In this document: in pieces, positions 45,431-54,865 of the stretch
Numbering within the stretch: position 1 is the first letter of the stretch
Layout of the letters: each line of letters begins with the position of its first letter
From: Streptococcus gallolyticus
GTDB taxonomy: Bacteria; Bacillota; Bacilli; Lactobacillales; Streptococcaceae
Reading direction: 5' to 3'
DNA: 64,000 nt
Assembly (NCBI GenBank): GCA_019794795.1
Contig: JAIMFC010000002.1
Span: forward strand, 151,142 to 215,141
Position numbers and translations under genes: made by a program
The notes under the pieces: generated by a model
Databases searched by the model: none
Told to the model about the DNA's origin: nothing
What the model saw: the letters and a program-made list of their open reading frames with translations, nothing else

Positions 45431-45459
45431 TCAGAAAAAGTAAGAAAAGAGATAAGATT

Positions 45460-46848
45460 ATGGCAGAAAATCACAAATTATGGGGAGGCCGTTTTGAGGC
45501 TGGCCTTGAAAAATGGGTTGAAGAATTTGGGGCTTCTATCAGCTTTGACCAAAAAATGGCTAAATTTGATATTCAAGGTTCGATTGCACATGTAACCATG
45601 CTTGGAGCGACAGGGATCATCGCCCAGGAAGAAGCAGACACCATTAAGGCTAGTCTTGAAAAATTGCTGGTGGAGTATGAGGCTGGGGAGTTAGTCTTTG
45701 ATATTTCCAACGAAGATATTCACATGAATATTGAAAGCCTCCTCACCGCTGAAATTGGTGCGGTAGCAGGCAAGCTCCACACAGCTCGTTCTCGTAATGA
45801 CCAAGTGGCAACAGATATGCACCTATATCTCAAGGCTAAGTTGCAAGAAGTGATTGAGAAATTGCATAACCTCCGTGCTTCTTTAGTAACCTTGGCTGAT
45901 AAACATGTTCATACCATTATGCCAGGCTACACGCATTTGCAGCATGCGCAACCCATTTCTTTTGGGCATCACTTGATGGCTTACTACAACATGTTTACGC
46001 GTGATAGTGAACGTTTTGCGTTTAACGTGAAACACGCAGACATGTCGCCGCTTGGTGCGGCGGCTTTGGCAGGGACAACCTTCCCTATCGACCGTGAGAT
46101 GACAGCGCAGCTTATGGGCTTTGCCAAACCCTATAGTAACTCCCTTGATGCGGTATCTGACCGTGATTTTATCTTAGAATTCTTATCGAATGCCAGCATT
46201 CTGATGATGCACATGTCTCGTCTCTGTGAGGAAATCATCAACTGGTGTAGCCATGAATATCAATTTGTGACGCTTTCTGATACTTTCTCAACGGGCTCAT
46301 CAATTATGCCACAGAAGAAAAATCCTGATATGGCTGAGCTCATCCGCGGGAAATCAGGTCGTGTCTATGGTAACTTGATTGGTCTTTTGACGGTTATGAA
46401 ATCTCTACCTTTGGCTTATAATAAAGATCTTCAAGAAGACAAGGAAGGCATGTTTGATACGGCTGAGACCATTACGGTGGCCATCGATATTTTGGCTGGT
46501 ATGATTAACACTATGACTGTCAATGACAAGCACATGGCGAAATCAACGGAGAAAGATTTTTCAAACGCGACAGAGTTGGCAGACTATCTGGCTTCTAAAG
46601 GACTTCCTTTCCGTGAAGCCCATGAAATTGTTGGGAAATTGGTCTTGGAATGCACTAAGGCAGGCTATTATTTACAGGACGTGTCCCTTGAGCGTTACCA
46701 AGAAATTTCTGACTTGATTGATGAGGACATCTATGTTACCTTGCAATCTAAAACAGCAGTAGAGCGCCGTAATTCATTGGGTGGCACTGGCTTTTATCAG
46801 GTCAACTGGCAAATTGATTTGGCTAAAAAGGAATTGAGCGCATACTAA
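45460..46848 (+). CDS. argH: Argininosuccinate lyase
   Basis: A 462-residue member of the fumarase/aspartase superfamily that releases arginine and fumarate. The signature [12 protein letters not shown] is at about residue 280; [11 protein letters not shown] and [12 protein letters not shown] are the other two conserved regions. The start [12 protein letters not shown] is typical. AAAGAGATAAG precedes the ATG and is only a moderate ribosome site. It forms the arginine pathway end with argG, but is split from it by the structured region. Confidence 0.97.
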   Translation: MAENHKLWGGRFEAGLEKWVEEFGASISFDQKMAKFDIQGSIAHVTMLGATGIIAQEEADTIKASLEKLLVEYEAGELVFDISNEDIHMNIESLLTAEIGAVAGKLHTARSRNDQVATDMHLYLKAKLQEVIEKLHNLRASLVTLADKHVHTIMPGYTHLQHAQPISFGHHLMAYYNMFTRDSERFAFNVKHADMSPLGAAALAGTTFPIDREMTAQLMGFAKPYSNSLDAVSDRDFILEFLSNASILMMHMSRLCEEIINWCSHEYQFVTLSDTFSTGSSIMPQKKNPDMAELIRGKSGRVYGNLIGLLTVMKSLPLAYNKDLQEDKEGMFDTAETITVAIDILAGMINTMTVNDKHMAKSTEKDFSNATELADYLASKGLPFREAHEIVGKLVLECTKAGYYLQDVSLERYQEISDLIDEDIYVTLQSKTAVERRNSLGGTGFYQVNWQIDLAKKELSAY

Positions 46849-46874
46849 AAGACTAGGGGCTTCCTAGTCTTTTT
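46847..46874. terminator. Bidirectional terminator argH/yitT
   Basis: AAAAGACTAGG (46847-46857) pairs with CCTAGTCTTTT (46863-46873), with a 5-nt loop. It overlaps both stop codons. Confidence 0.88.
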
Positions 46875-47730
46875 CCAGTGGTTGTTTGTTTGAATCGAGG
46901 GTAAATCCTTCGCCTAGCACCTCATGGGCATCTACGATAGTGATGAAGGCGTGGGGATCAATTTTGTGGATGAGATCTTTCATTTCTTGTAGCTGACTCT
47001 TATAGATAACAGAGTAGATCATGTTGGTCTCTTTTTTTGTATAAAATCCTTGAGCCTTGATGAAGGTCACACCACGCTCGATTTGAGAATCGATGGCGGT
47101 TGCTAGCTCTTGCGATTTTTCTGAAATAATCATGACACCTTTGCTGCCGTAGCCACCATCGCTGACAAGGTCAATCATCCGAGAAGCGATTGTCACTTCA
47201 ATGAGGGTATAGAGGACGATACGTAAATCTTTTGATACGAGAACAATTAGGACTAACACCATAAAATCTACTACTAAAATCCATTGACCAATCGTGTAAG
47301 GAGTAAATTTGTGTCCGATACGGGCGACTATGTCACTTCCTCCCGTAGTTCCTCCAGCTTTGAAAATAATGCCTAGACCAGTTCCGATAAAAATTCCAGC
47401 TAAAATAGCTACAATCATGAGGTCGCCTTCTAAATGAATCTTGAGGGGGAACCGTTCAAAGATTGCCAGCCAGCCTGTAACCGCAAATGTTCCAACAAGA
47501 CTATAATAGAGCATGCGTTTTCCCAAAAGTTTCCAACTTAAGATGAAAAGTGGGATATTGATCACAATATTCATGATAGATGGTTTAATATGAAAGAGGT
47601 AGTAGATGACCAAGGTTAGACCAGTTGCCCCACCTTCATAAAGACCATTGGGCATGACCAGATAATTCAAGCCAAAAGAAAACAATCCTGCTCCAAGCAA
47701 GATAAAAGCAATATTTTTAAATTTTAACAT
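46864..47730 (-). CDS. YitT-family membrane protein (DUF161/DUF2179)
   Basis: A 288-residue protein with five or six membrane helices (DUF161, residues 1-180) and a C-terminal soluble DUF2179 domain (GVTFIKAQGFYTKKETNMIY). The glycine-rich GGTTGGSDIVA segment is family-specific. The start at 47730 (MLKFKNIAF) has GAGG 8 nt upstream; a TTG at 47754 is unlikely. Function is unknown; transport has been proposed for the family. Confidence 0.88.
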   Translation of the reverse strand: MLKFKNIAFILLGAGLFSFGLNYLVMPNGLYEGGATGLTLVIYYLFHIKPSIMNIVINIPLFILSWKLLGKRMLYYSLVGTFAVTGWLAIFERFPLKIHLEGDLMIVAILAGIFIGTGLGIIFKAGGTTGGSDIVARIGHKFTPYTIGQWILVVDFMVLVLIVLVSKDLRIVLYTLIEVTIASRMIDLVSDGGYGSKGVMIISEKSQELATAIDSQIERGVTFIKAQGFYTKKETNMIYSVIYKSQLQEMKDLIHKIDPHAFITIVDAHEVLGEGFTLDSNKQPLEKD

Positions 47731-47894
47731 GTGTATTCCTCGTAAATTCTTCAATTTATTGTATCAAAATCTAGATAGGGGAGCAAGAGACTTTCTAGAA
47801 AAGTCAGTTTAGTGAGGAGAGGGGAACAGATTTTGGGGTGCTTTTTCCATGAATTTTTGGTAGAATAAATAGAATATGAAAGTGCGAGGGAATC

Positions 47895-48530
47895 ATGGAA
47901 AAAGGTATTTTTATCACATTTGAAGGTCCTGACGGTGCAGGTAAAACGTCAGTATTACAAGCTTTGCTACCGCAATTAGAGGCATTGGGACGAGAAATTG
48001 TAACCACTCGTGAACCGGGTGGTGTAGCGATTGCGGAGTCTATTCGTGAGGTTATCTTGGAGCCCAAAAATACAGCTATGGATGACAAGACAGAGTTGCT
48101 TTTGTACATTGCAGCTCGTCGTCAGCACTTGAAAGAGCGTATTTTACCTGCCTTGGAGAGTGGCAAACTACTGTTAGTAGACCGTTTTATTGATTCATCA
48201 GTAGCCTATCAAGGCTTTGGGCGCGGCTTAAATGCAGCAGACATCGATTGGCTCAATGATTTTGCGACAGATGGGCTAAAGCCAGATTTGACCCTTTATT
48301 TTGACATCGATGTGGAAGAAGGGCTAGCGCGTATTGCACGTAATAAACACCGTGATGTGGATCGCTTGGATATGGAAACAGTAGATATGCATCAGCGCGT
48401 GCGTCAGGGCTATCTGTCAATTTTAGAAAAAGAGGGCAATCGAGTGGTCAAAATTGATGCCAGTCAAACCTTGGATGCCGTTGTGTCAGATGCCCTAGCG
48501 GTCATTAAGAAACGTTTTTTTGAAGAATGA
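47895..48530 (+). CDS. tmk: Thymidylate kinase
   Basis: A 211-residue kinase that phosphorylates dTMP to dTDP. The P-loop [11 protein letters not shown] is at residues 7-17, TREPGG at about residue 37 and the [12 protein letters not shown] motif around residue 95. It overlaps holB by 4 nt (ATGA), the usual firmicute order tmk-holB-yabA-rsmI. Confidence 0.97.
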   Translation: MEKGIFITFEGPDGAGKTSVLQALLPQLEALGREIVTTREPGGVAIAESIREVILEPKNTAMDDKTELLLYIAARRQHLKERILPALESGKLLLVDRFIDSSVAYQGFGRGLNAADIDWLNDFATDGLKPDLTLYFDIDVEEGLARIARNKHRDVDRLDMETVDMHQRVRQGYLSILEKEGNRVVKIDASQTLDAVVSDALAVIKKRFFEE

Positions 48531-49426
48531 AACAAGAACTACTCAAACAAATACAACCACAGCTTTTTGAGCGCTTTAGCCATATTTTAGAAGGCAATCG
48601 TTTAGGTCACGCCTATCTATTTTCTGGGAATTTTGCTAGCTTTGAAATGGCTAAATTTTTAAGTCAAGCCGTTTTTTGTCAGGAAAATGAACATCAGCTT
48701 CCTTGTGGGCAATGCCGTAATTGCCGCTTGATAGAACAGGAAGAATTTCCAGACATGACCATCGTTTCACCTCAGGGGAATATGATTAAAACAGAGACGG
48801 TGCGTGGGCTTGTCAAAGATTTTTCTCAGTCTGGATTTGAAACAAATCGTCAGGTTTTTATTATTCGTGATGCGGAAAAAATGCATCCCAATGCGGCTAA
48901 TTCCCTTTTGAAAGCAATTGAAGAACCGCAATCAGATATTCATATTTTTCTGTTAACTAACCAAGAAGAGGCGGTGTTGCCGACCATAAAAAGTCGGACG
49001 CAACTGATCACTTTTCCTAAAAATACGGCTTACATGGAGCGTTATTTAGAAGAAAAAGGCTTACTGAAAAAGCAAGCTCGTCTCTTGGCTCAGTTGGCTA
49101 CTAGTTTGACAGAAGCGGAAGAGCTGTCACAACAAAAAGGTGTATTGGAAAGTCTTTCGGTAGCTAAAAAATTTACAGATACCGTCCTCCAACAACCCCC
49201 AAAAGCTTACTTATCCGTTGGGAGCTTGGTTCAATTAGCAAGTGAAAAGGTTGAACAGGGAAGGATGTTTGATCTCTTAGGATTCTACTTGTCAGAAAGT
49301 TTGGTCCAAGAAGAAGGAAGAAAGGCACTGATAGGTCTCCTTGAAGCTCGACAGATGTGGATGAGTAATGTTAGCTTTCAAAATGCGCTGGAACGTTGGG
49401 TATTAAGGCTTACTAAGAAAAAATAG
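48527..49426 (+). CDS. holB: DNA polymerase III subunit delta'
   Basis: A 299-residue clamp-loader subunit. It has the RFC-like AAA fold with zinc-ligand cysteines ([16 protein letters not shown]) and the SRC-like motif seen as KSRTQL. The modified P-loop [13 protein letters not shown] lacks the lysine pattern GKT, as usual for delta'. It follows tmk with a 4-nt overlap and precedes yabA by 11 nt. Confidence 0.95.
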   Translation: MKQELLKQIQPQLFERFSHILEGNRLGHAYLFSGNFASFEMAKFLSQAVFCQENEHQLPCGQCRNCRLIEQEEFPDMTIVSPQGNMIKTETVRGLVKDFSQSGFETNRQVFIIRDAEKMHPNAANSLLKAIEEPQSDIHIFLLTNQEEAVLPTIKSRTQLITFPKNTAYMERYLEEKGLLKKQARLLAQLATSLTEAEELSQQKGVLESLSVAKKFTDTVLQQPPKAYLSVGSLVQLASEKVEQGRMFDLLGFYLSESLVQEEGRKALIGLLEARQMWMSNVSFQNALERWVLRLTKKK

Positions 49427-49437
49427 AAGGGACGAGT

Positions 49438-49752
49438 ATGGATAAGAAAGAGATTTTTGACGCATTAGAAGATTTTTCACAGAATATTTTAATGACCTTG
49501 GCTGAGGTTGAAGCGATTAAAAAGCATCTTCAAGCAGTCATTGATGAAAATACTGCACTGAGATTAGAAAATTCCAAATTGCGTGAGCGTTTGGAAAAAG
49601 ATGACAAGGAAAATACCAAGACAAATTTTGGGAAAGTCAATTTAGAGAATATCTATGAGGATGGTTTCCATATTTGTACATTTTCTTATGGGCAACGTCG
49701 TGACAATGACGAGGACTGCATGTTCTGTTTAGAACTATTGAATCGAGAGTAA
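49438..49752 (+). CDS. yabA: DNA replication initiation control protein YabA
   Basis: A 104-residue protein with an N-terminal coiled coil (residues 1-60, [36 protein letters not shown]) and a C-terminal zinc domain with HIC and CMFC (about residues 80-100). It binds DnaA and DnaN and limits initiation in Firmicutes. It lies directly before rsmI (1-nt gap). Confidence 0.95.
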   Translation: MDKKEIFDALEDFSQNILMTLAEVEAIKKHLQAVIDENTALRLENSKLRERLEKDDKENTKTNFGKVNLENIYEDGFHICTFSYGQRRDNDEDCMFCLELLNRE

Positions 49753-49753
49753 G

Positions 49754-50626
49754 ATGCAAGTACAGAAATCATTTAAGGAAGAAAAGGTGACGGGAACTCT
49801 TTATTTGGTTCCGACGCCAATTGGAAATCTGCAGGATATGACCTTTCGTGCAGTTGAGATACTGAAAACAGTTGATTTTATTTGTGCAGAGGATACACGG
49901 AATACAGGCGTTCTTCTCAAACATTTTGAGGTAGACACCAAGCAAATTTCTTTCCACGAGCACAATGCTTTTGAAAAAATTCCTGATTTGCTAGACTTGT
50001 TGCGTGAAGGAAAATCCTTGGCACAGGTATCAGATGCAGGCATGCCCTCTATTTCAGACCCTGGTCATGACTTGGTCAAGGCAGCCATTGCGGAGGAGAT
50101 TCAGGTAGTGGCTTTGCCAGGAGCTTCTGCGGGGATTACAGCTTTGATTGCCAGTGGTTTAGCGCCTCAACCGCATGTTTTCTATGGTTTTTTACCACGA
50201 AAATCTGGTCAACAGCGCAGTTTTTTCAAGAAAAAGAAATCCTATCCTGAAACGCAGATTTTTTATGAATCTCCCTATCGTGTAGCGGATACCTTGGAAA
50301 ATCTATTGGCTGTCTACGGGGACCGTCAAGTAACGGTAGTACGGGAACTGACCAAGCTTTATGAAGAGTACCAACGCGGGAGCGTCTCAGAGATTCTGGC
50401 TTATATCGAAGAAAATCCACTCAAGGGCGAGTGCCTGATCATCGTAGCGGGCTATGATGGTCAAGAGGAAAGCCTGTCTGCCGAAGAAGTTGATATTCCT
50501 AGTCGTGTAGCAGTAGCTATTGCTGGTGGTCTCAAGCCCAATCAGGCTATTAAACAGGTTGCCAAGGAATTTGGTCTCAATCGCCAAGAGGTTTATGCCC
50601 TCTACCATAATATAAAAGAAGACTAA
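49754..50626 (+). CDS. rsmI: 16S rRNA (cytidine(1402)-2'-O)-methyltransferase
   Basis: A 290-residue tetrapyrrole-methylase-fold enzyme that methylates C1402 in the ribosomal decoding centre. Motifs: LYLVPTPIGNLQDMTFRAVE, EDTRNTGVLL, SDAGMPSISDPG and ALPGASAGITALIASGL. A C-terminal HTH-like tail (PNQAIKQVAKEFGLNRQEVY) is typical. It ends the tmk-holB-yabA block at a terminator. Confidence 0.97.
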   Translation: MQVQKSFKEEKVTGTLYLVPTPIGNLQDMTFRAVEILKTVDFICAEDTRNTGVLLKHFEVDTKQISFHEHNAFEKIPDLLDLLREGKSLAQVSDAGMPSISDPGHDLVKAAIAEEIQVVALPGASAGITALIASGLAPQPHVFYGFLPRKSGQQRSFFKKKKSYPETQIFYESPYRVADTLENLLAVYGDRQVTVVRELTKLYEEYQRGSVSEILAYIEENPLKGECLIIVAGYDGQEESLSAEEVDIPSRVAVAIAGGLKPNQAIKQVAKEFGLNRQEVYALYHNIKED

Positions 50627-50654
50627 TCTTGCTCAGTGCAGGATTAGTTTTTTT
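50622..50654 (+). terminator. Terminator after rsmI
   Basis: ACTAATCTTGC (50622-50632) pairs with GCAGGATTAGT (50638-50648), one G-U pair, followed by TTTTTT. Confidence 0.88.
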
Positions 50655-50742
50655 GACAATAGTTTATAGGAAAGCGGAATCATTTTGATATGATTTATAA
50701 AAATATGTATATATATCGCTATATAAAGAGGTAACTGGAATA

Positions 50743-50796
50743 AATATTCAGAAAATTGTAAATAAGTGTGTTATTCGGTCATTTTTATGCTATAAT
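50743..50796 (+). promoter_or_regulatory. serC promoter with CodY box
   Basis: AATATTCAGAAAATT at 50743-50757 differs from the CodY consensus at one position. TATAAT at 50791-50796 has the extended TGC motif. The box lies about 35-50 bp upstream of the -10. Confidence 0.7.
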
Positions 50797-50820
50797 GGAC
50801 AAAATAAATTTTGGAGGTAA

Positions 50821-51915
50821 ATGATGACAATTTACAATTTCTCTGCAGGACCTGCAGTATTGCCACAAGAAGTGCTCAAAAAAGCACAAGCAGAATTTTT
50901 GGATTATGCCAACTCCGGCATGAGTGTAATGGAATTGTCCCATCGCTCCAAAGAATTTGATGACATTATTAAAGATGCTGAAAATCTTTTGCGTGAACTG
51001 ATGGCTATTCCAGATAACTATAAGGTTCTTTTCTTGCAAGGTGGGGCATCGACACAATTTTCTATGCTTCCGCTCAATCTAGCAGTTGGCAAGAAAGCCT
51101 ACTATCTGGTGGCAGGTTCATGGGGCAAAAAAGCCTACACTGAAGCTGTAAAACTGTCTAAGACCATTGCTTTTGAACCAATTCTTTTGGCTTCATCTGA
51201 AGAATCAGTCTATGATTATGTTCCAAGTTTTGATCCAGCAGACATTGATCCTGAAGCAGCCTATGTCCACATCACGACCAATAATACGATTGAAGGAACA
51301 TCTATCTATGGCTTGCCAGATACAAATGGTGTGCCAATCGTAGCGGATATGTCTTCTAACATTCTCGCAGTCAAATACAATGTAGCAGATTTCGGCATGA
51401 TTTATGCTGGTGCTCAAAAGAATATTGGTCCAGCTGGTGTGACCATTGTGATTATCCGCGAAGACTTGCTTAATGAGGAACCTGTTCTTTCAAGCATGTT
51501 GGATTACCGTATTCAAGCAGATAATGACTCTCTCTACAATACTCCACCAACATTTGGTATTTACATGGCTAAATTGGTCTTTGAACATGTGAAAGCACTT
51601 GGCGGTGTAGAAAAGACGGAAGAAATCAACCGTGAGAAGTCTGGTTTGCTCTATGACTTTATTGAAAAATCTGATTTCTATACTAGTCCTGTTAAAAATC
51701 CAGCTGATCGCTCTGTTGCCAATATCCCATTTGTGACACCAAGCAAGGAATTGGATGCAAAATTTGTAAAAGAAGCAGATGCTCTTGGCTTCAAGAACAT
51801 CAAAGGACACCGCAGTGTAGGTGGTATGCGAGCAAGTCTTTACAACGCCTTTCCACGTCAGGGTGTGGTAGATCTCATTGCCTTTATGGAAAAATTTGAA
51901 GCGGAGAACAAGTAA
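50821..51915 (+). CDS. serC: Phosphoserine aminotransferase
   Basis: A 364-residue PLP enzyme that makes 3-phosphoserine from 3-phosphohydroxypyruvate and glutamate. It starts M(M)[13 protein letters not shown]; the second ATG (50824) has better spacing from TTGGAGG, so either could be used. The PLP lysine is in [33 protein letters not shown] and [15 protein letters not shown] are typical. It leads a three-gene serine operon. Confidence 0.97.
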   Translation: MMTIYNFSAGPAVLPQEVLKKAQAEFLDYANSGMSVMELSHRSKEFDDIIKDAENLLRELMAIPDNYKVLFLQGGASTQFSMLPLNLAVGKKAYYLVAGSWGKKAYTEAVKLSKTIAFEPILLASSEESVYDYVPSFDPADIDPEAAYVHITTNNTIEGTSIYGLPDTNGVPIVADMSSNILAVKYNVADFGMIYAGAQKNIGPAGVTIVIIREDLLNEEPVLSSMLDYRIQADNDSLYNTPPTFGIYMAKLVFEHVKALGGVEKTEEINREKSGLLYDFIEKSDFYTSPVKNPADRSVANIPFVTPSKELDAKFVKEADALGFKNIKGHRSVGGMRASLYNAFPRQGVVDLIAFMEKFEAENK

Positions 51916-51917
51916 AC

Positions 51918-52499
51918 ATGGACATACGACTAGCTCATCCAAATGAAGTTGAGCCAATCATGGATATTCTAGAAGATGCCAAGAAAACTCTTGCAGCAGC
52001 AGGAAGTCCCCAGTGGCAAAATGGCTATCCAAATTCAGAGATTGTGATTGAAGACATCTTGGAAAATCGTGCTTATGTTGGGATTGTAGATGGGGAAATT
52101 GCAGCCTATGCAGCTGTTTACCTAGGCAACCAAGCTGAGTACACAGCCATTTATGATGGCAAGTGGAAACATGATAATTATCTCTATGTGACCTTCCACC
52201 GTGTGGCGGTTGCTAAGGAGTTTACGGGCCAACAGCTGGCGCAAGCATTTTTAGAAGGTCTGATTGAAGGGCATAAGGGGCCAGATTTTCGTTGCGATAC
52301 CCATGAAAAAAATATGGTCATGCAACATATTCTGGAAAAATTAGGCTTTGTGTACTGTGGAAAAGTTCCTATTGATGGTGAGCGATTAGCTTATCAAAAA
52401 ATCAAGAGAAAAGCAGAAACTGCTCTCTATCAAGAATTGTCTGAGAACGACCGTTGGCTCCGCGGAGGAGAAGAAGCAGCCTTTGCAGAAGAAGAATAA
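51918..52499 (+). CDS. GNAT-family N-acetyltransferase in the serine operon
   Basis: A 193-residue protein with the GNAT core (MDIRLAHPNEVEPIMDILEDA; VTFHRVAVAKEFTGQQLAQAFLE; HEKNMVMQHILEKLGFVYCG). It starts 2 nt after serC and ends 12 nt before serA. The same order is common in streptococci, but its substrate is unknown. Confidence 0.88.
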   Translation: MDIRLAHPNEVEPIMDILEDAKKTLAAAGSPQWQNGYPNSEIVIEDILENRAYVGIVDGEIAAYAAVYLGNQAEYTAIYDGKWKHDNYLYVTFHRVAVAKEFTGQQLAQAFLEGLIEGHKGPDFRCDTHEKNMVMQHILEKLGFVYCGKVPIDGERLAYQKIKRKAETALYQELSENDRWLRGGEEAAFAEEE

Positions 52500-52511
52500 A
52501 CGAGGAAATTT

Positions 52512-53687
52512 ATGGTATTTAGCGTTAAAACTTATAACAATATCAATCAAATTGGGCTCAAAGAATTGGGCAATCATTTTCAAATTGACGGAGACAAGGC
52601 AGATAATCCAGATGCCTATATCATCCGTAGTCAAAATCTACATGGTGTAGAATTTCCGTCAAATCTGAAAGCTATTGCGCGTGCAGGTGCGGGGACAAAT
52701 AATATTCCCATCGAAGAAGCAACGGCAGCAGGAATTGTTGTCTTCAATACACCTGGAGCCAATGCCAATGCGGTAAAAGAAGCTGTTATTACCTCTCTTC
52801 TTTTGTCTGCGCGTGATTACTTGTCAGCGTCAGCTTGGGCTAATACACTGACTGGCGACGATGTTCCAAAACAAATCGAAGCAGGTAAGAGTCAATTTGC
52901 GGGCTCAGAGATTGCAGGTAAAACACTGGGAGTCATTGGTCTTGGTGCCATTGGTGCTCGTATTGCCAACGATGCCCGCCGTTTGGGAATGAATGTCTTG
53001 GGCTACGATCCCTATGTATCTATTGAAACAGCTTGGAATATCTCTAGTCATGTCAAACGGGTCAATGACTTGAAGGAAATTTTCAGTCAGTCAGACTATA
53101 TTACTGTCCATGTGCCCTTGACACCGGATACCAAACATACCTTCAATGAGCAGGCTTTTGCCTTGATGCAAAAAGGAACAACGATTATTAACTTTGCCCG
53201 TGCAGAGTTGGTGGACAATCAAGCCCTCTTTGAAGCCATTGAAACAGGTGTGGTCAAACGTTACATTACTGACTTTGGAACGGAAGAATTGCTCAACAAA
53301 GCAGGGATTACAGTCTTTCCACATGTGGGTGGTTCAACGGAAGAAGCAGAGCTCAACTGTGCTATTATGGCTGGTAAAACCATTCGTCAGTTTATGGAGA
53401 CAGGAGAAATTACCAACTCTGTTAACTTCCCCAATATGCACCAACCGCTCAATGCACCTTACCGTATCACCCTGATTAACAAAAATGTACCAAATATTGT
53501 GGCGAAGATTTCGACGGCTGTGTCAGAATTGGGCATCAATATTGAGAACATCCTTAATCGTGCCAAGGGTGAGTATGCCTATACTCTTCTTGATTTGGAT
53601 GAAAGTGATAAGGAAAAGGTACAAGGTTTGGTAGATAAATTTCAAACATCTGAAAACATTGTGCGCGTGCGCTTGATTGAAGGATAA
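52512..53687 (+). CDS. serA: D-3-phosphoglycerate dehydrogenase
   Basis: A 391-residue NAD enzyme that starts serine synthesis. The Rossmann loop is GLGAIGARIANDARRLGM, and the catalytic His region is HVGGSTEEAE. A short C-terminal ACT domain (residues about 320-391, TLINKNVPNIVAKISTAVSE) probably senses serine. The order serC-GNAT-serA with an upstream CodY box suggests control by amino acid supply. Confidence 0.95.
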   Translation: MVFSVKTYNNINQIGLKELGNHFQIDGDKADNPDAYIIRSQNLHGVEFPSNLKAIARAGAGTNNIPIEEATAAGIVVFNTPGANANAVKEAVITSLLLSARDYLSASAWANTLTGDDVPKQIEAGKSQFAGSEIAGKTLGVIGLGAIGARIANDARRLGMNVLGYDPYVSIETAWNISSHVKRVNDLKEIFSQSDYITVHVPLTPDTKHTFNEQAFALMQKGTTIINFARAELVDNQALFEAIETGVVKRYITDFGTEELLNKAGITVFPHVGGSTEEAELNCAIMAGKTIRQFMETGEITNSVNFPNMHQPLNAPYRITLINKNVPNIVAKISTAVSELGINIENILNRAKGEYAYTLLDLDESDKEKVQGLVDKFQTSENIVRVRLIEG

Positions 53688-53698
53688 ATAGTAGAGAA

Positions 53699-53880
53699 GA
53701 GCCTGGGACAAAAGTCTCAGGCTCTCAAACTTCTATAATTTTAACAGTTTGATGCAGTGGATGACTGAATGTTCTCATTCCTTGCTAGACAAGCAATTTT
53801 GAACAATCTAGTCAACTGTGCGGAGGTGGGACGACAAAATCGATTTCTGCGAGATTACGATTTTTGTCCCACCCTCTTTG
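53699..53880. repeat. Dispersed intergenic repeat, divergent copy (R3)
   Basis: It has the same module order as the elements at 10018 and 35258: GAGCCTGGGAC/GTCTCAGGCTC hairpin (53700-53725), GATGCAGTGG near 53752, CAACTGTGCGG near 53814, then a long hairpin GGTGGGAC...GTCCCACC (53825-53873). Sequence between is different. It ends the serine operon and stands before ogt. Confidence 0.7.
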
Positions 53881-53886
53881 ATGATT

Positions 53887-53920
53887 TTGACTTGATTTTA
53901 TGTCCCATTTTCGTTATGCT
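53887..53920 (+). promoter_or_regulatory. Candidate promoter of a leaderless ogt transcript
   Basis: TTGATT (53892-53897) and TATGCT (53915-53920) are 17 bp apart. The expected start point is at or near the ATG at 53927. The earlier ATG at 53900 would lie inside this promoter. Confidence 0.5.
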
Positions 53921-53926
53921 AAATTT

Positions 53927-54403
53927 ATGTATTACCAAGATTTTTATCAGTCTCCGCTTGGAGAAATACGGCTTTTGGCAGATGAGAATGGTCTTTGTGG
54001 TCTTTATTTTGTTGGTCAGAAGTATGACTTGCGAGGTTTTGAAAAGGAAGAAATCTTTCTCCAGGAAACGGCTAGTATCGTGGCAGCCAAAGTTTGGTTA
54101 CAAGCCTATTTTGCTGGTCAGGATTTGCCTGAGGTGACCTTGTCCATTCACGGGACGGATTTCCAGAAAAAAGTTTGGGCTTGTCTGCGAAGGATTCCTG
54201 CGGGTAGAACTCTGACCTACGGTCAGCTGGCTGAGGAACTTTCTTGCAAATCTGCGCAAGCCATTGGCGGAGCCGTTGGGAAAAATCCTCTATCGCTGAT
54301 TATCCCTTGTCACCGTGTGCTGGGAGCAGATGGGGCTTTGACGGGTTATGCCGGTGGAGTAGAACGGAAGGCTTGGTTATTGGAGCACGAGAAAAGGAGC
54401 TAA
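53927..54403 (+). CDS. ogt: Methylated-DNA-protein-cysteine methyltransferase
   Basis: A 158-residue suicide repair protein that removes O6-alkyl groups from guanine. The active site is LIIPCHRVLGADGALTGYAGG (PCHR with the acceptor Cys), and the HTH region is AGRTLTYGQLAEELSCKSAQAIGGAVGKNP. The start at 53927 (MYYQDFYQSPLG) is preferred since the upstream ATG lies within the likely promoter. No ribosome site is present. The next gene starts 1 nt after its stop. Confidence 0.92.
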   Translation: MYYQDFYQSPLGEIRLLADENGLCGLYFVGQKYDLRGFEKEEIFLQETASIVAAKVWLQAYFAGQDLPEVTLSIHGTDFQKKVWACLRRIPAGRTLTYGQLAEELSCKSAQAIGGAVGKNPLSLIIPCHRVLGADGALTGYAGGVERKAWLLEHEKRS

Positions 54404-54404
54404 T

Positions 54405-54761
54405 ATGTACACATTTTATGAATATCCGAAATGCACGACTTGTCGCGCGGCTAAGAAGGAGTTAACCCAATTGGATTTGGAATTTGAAGCCATTGATATT
54501 AAGACCAATCCGCCTCAAGTAGAAATATTACGTGGTCTTTTGGAGAATTCACCTTTGGAACTGAAGAAGTTCTTCAATACTTCAGGAAATAGCTACCGCG
54601 CATTAGGCCTCAAAGACAAGTTTGACAGTTTGTCGGTAGACGAAGCGTTGGCGCTATTAGCTAGCGATGGCATGCTGATTAAGCGACCAATTCTGATCAA
54701 GGATGGCAAGGTCTTGCAGATTGGCTATCGGACAGAATATAAAGAGTTAAGCTTAGACTAG
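54405..54761 (+). CDS. ArsC/Spx-family thioredoxin-fold protein
   Basis: A 118-residue protein with the N-terminal CTTC redox pair in FYEYPKCTTCRAAKKEL, the ArsC-like fold and the C-terminal PILIKDGKVLQIGYR. It is of the YusI/MgsR-like group rather than true arsenate reductase, and has the conserved RPI before the active strand. It is co-transcribed with ogt (1-nt gap). Function is uncertain; a redox or Spx-like role is possible. Confidence 0.85.
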   Translation: MYTFYEYPKCTTCRAAKKELTQLDLEFEAIDIKTNPPQVEILRGLLENSPLELKKFFNTSGNSYRALGLKDKFDSLSVDEALALLASDGMLIKRPILIKDGKVLQIGYRTEYKELSLD

Positions 54762-54865
54762 TTTTATTTATAACATACTGAAAGCAGGGAGAAATCTTTG
54801 TTTTTTGTATTGATTTGGGACGAAGACTTTGGTAGAATGGTCACTAAAAAATTGGAGACTATTTT

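Noticed and set aside
44829..45459. T-box or known housekeeping RNA (tmRNA, RNase P, SRP RNA) between argG and argH
   Set aside because: No AGGGTGGNACCGCG T-box motif, no tmRNA acceptor-end or tag sequence, no RNase P core sequence and no SRP GGAA hairpin could be found.
44829..45459. Group II intron
   Set aside because: There is no GUGYG start and no recognisable domain V, and both flanking genes are complete.
45383..45595. A 70-codon frame starting with GTG inside the structured region and running into argH
   Set aside because: It overlaps argH in another frame, has no ribosome site and its sequence is a translation of argH's alternative frame.
53769..54137. A 122-residue ORF overlapping ogt
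   Set aside because: It is out of frame with ogt and begins in the intergenic repeat; the ogt frame has clear active-site motifs.
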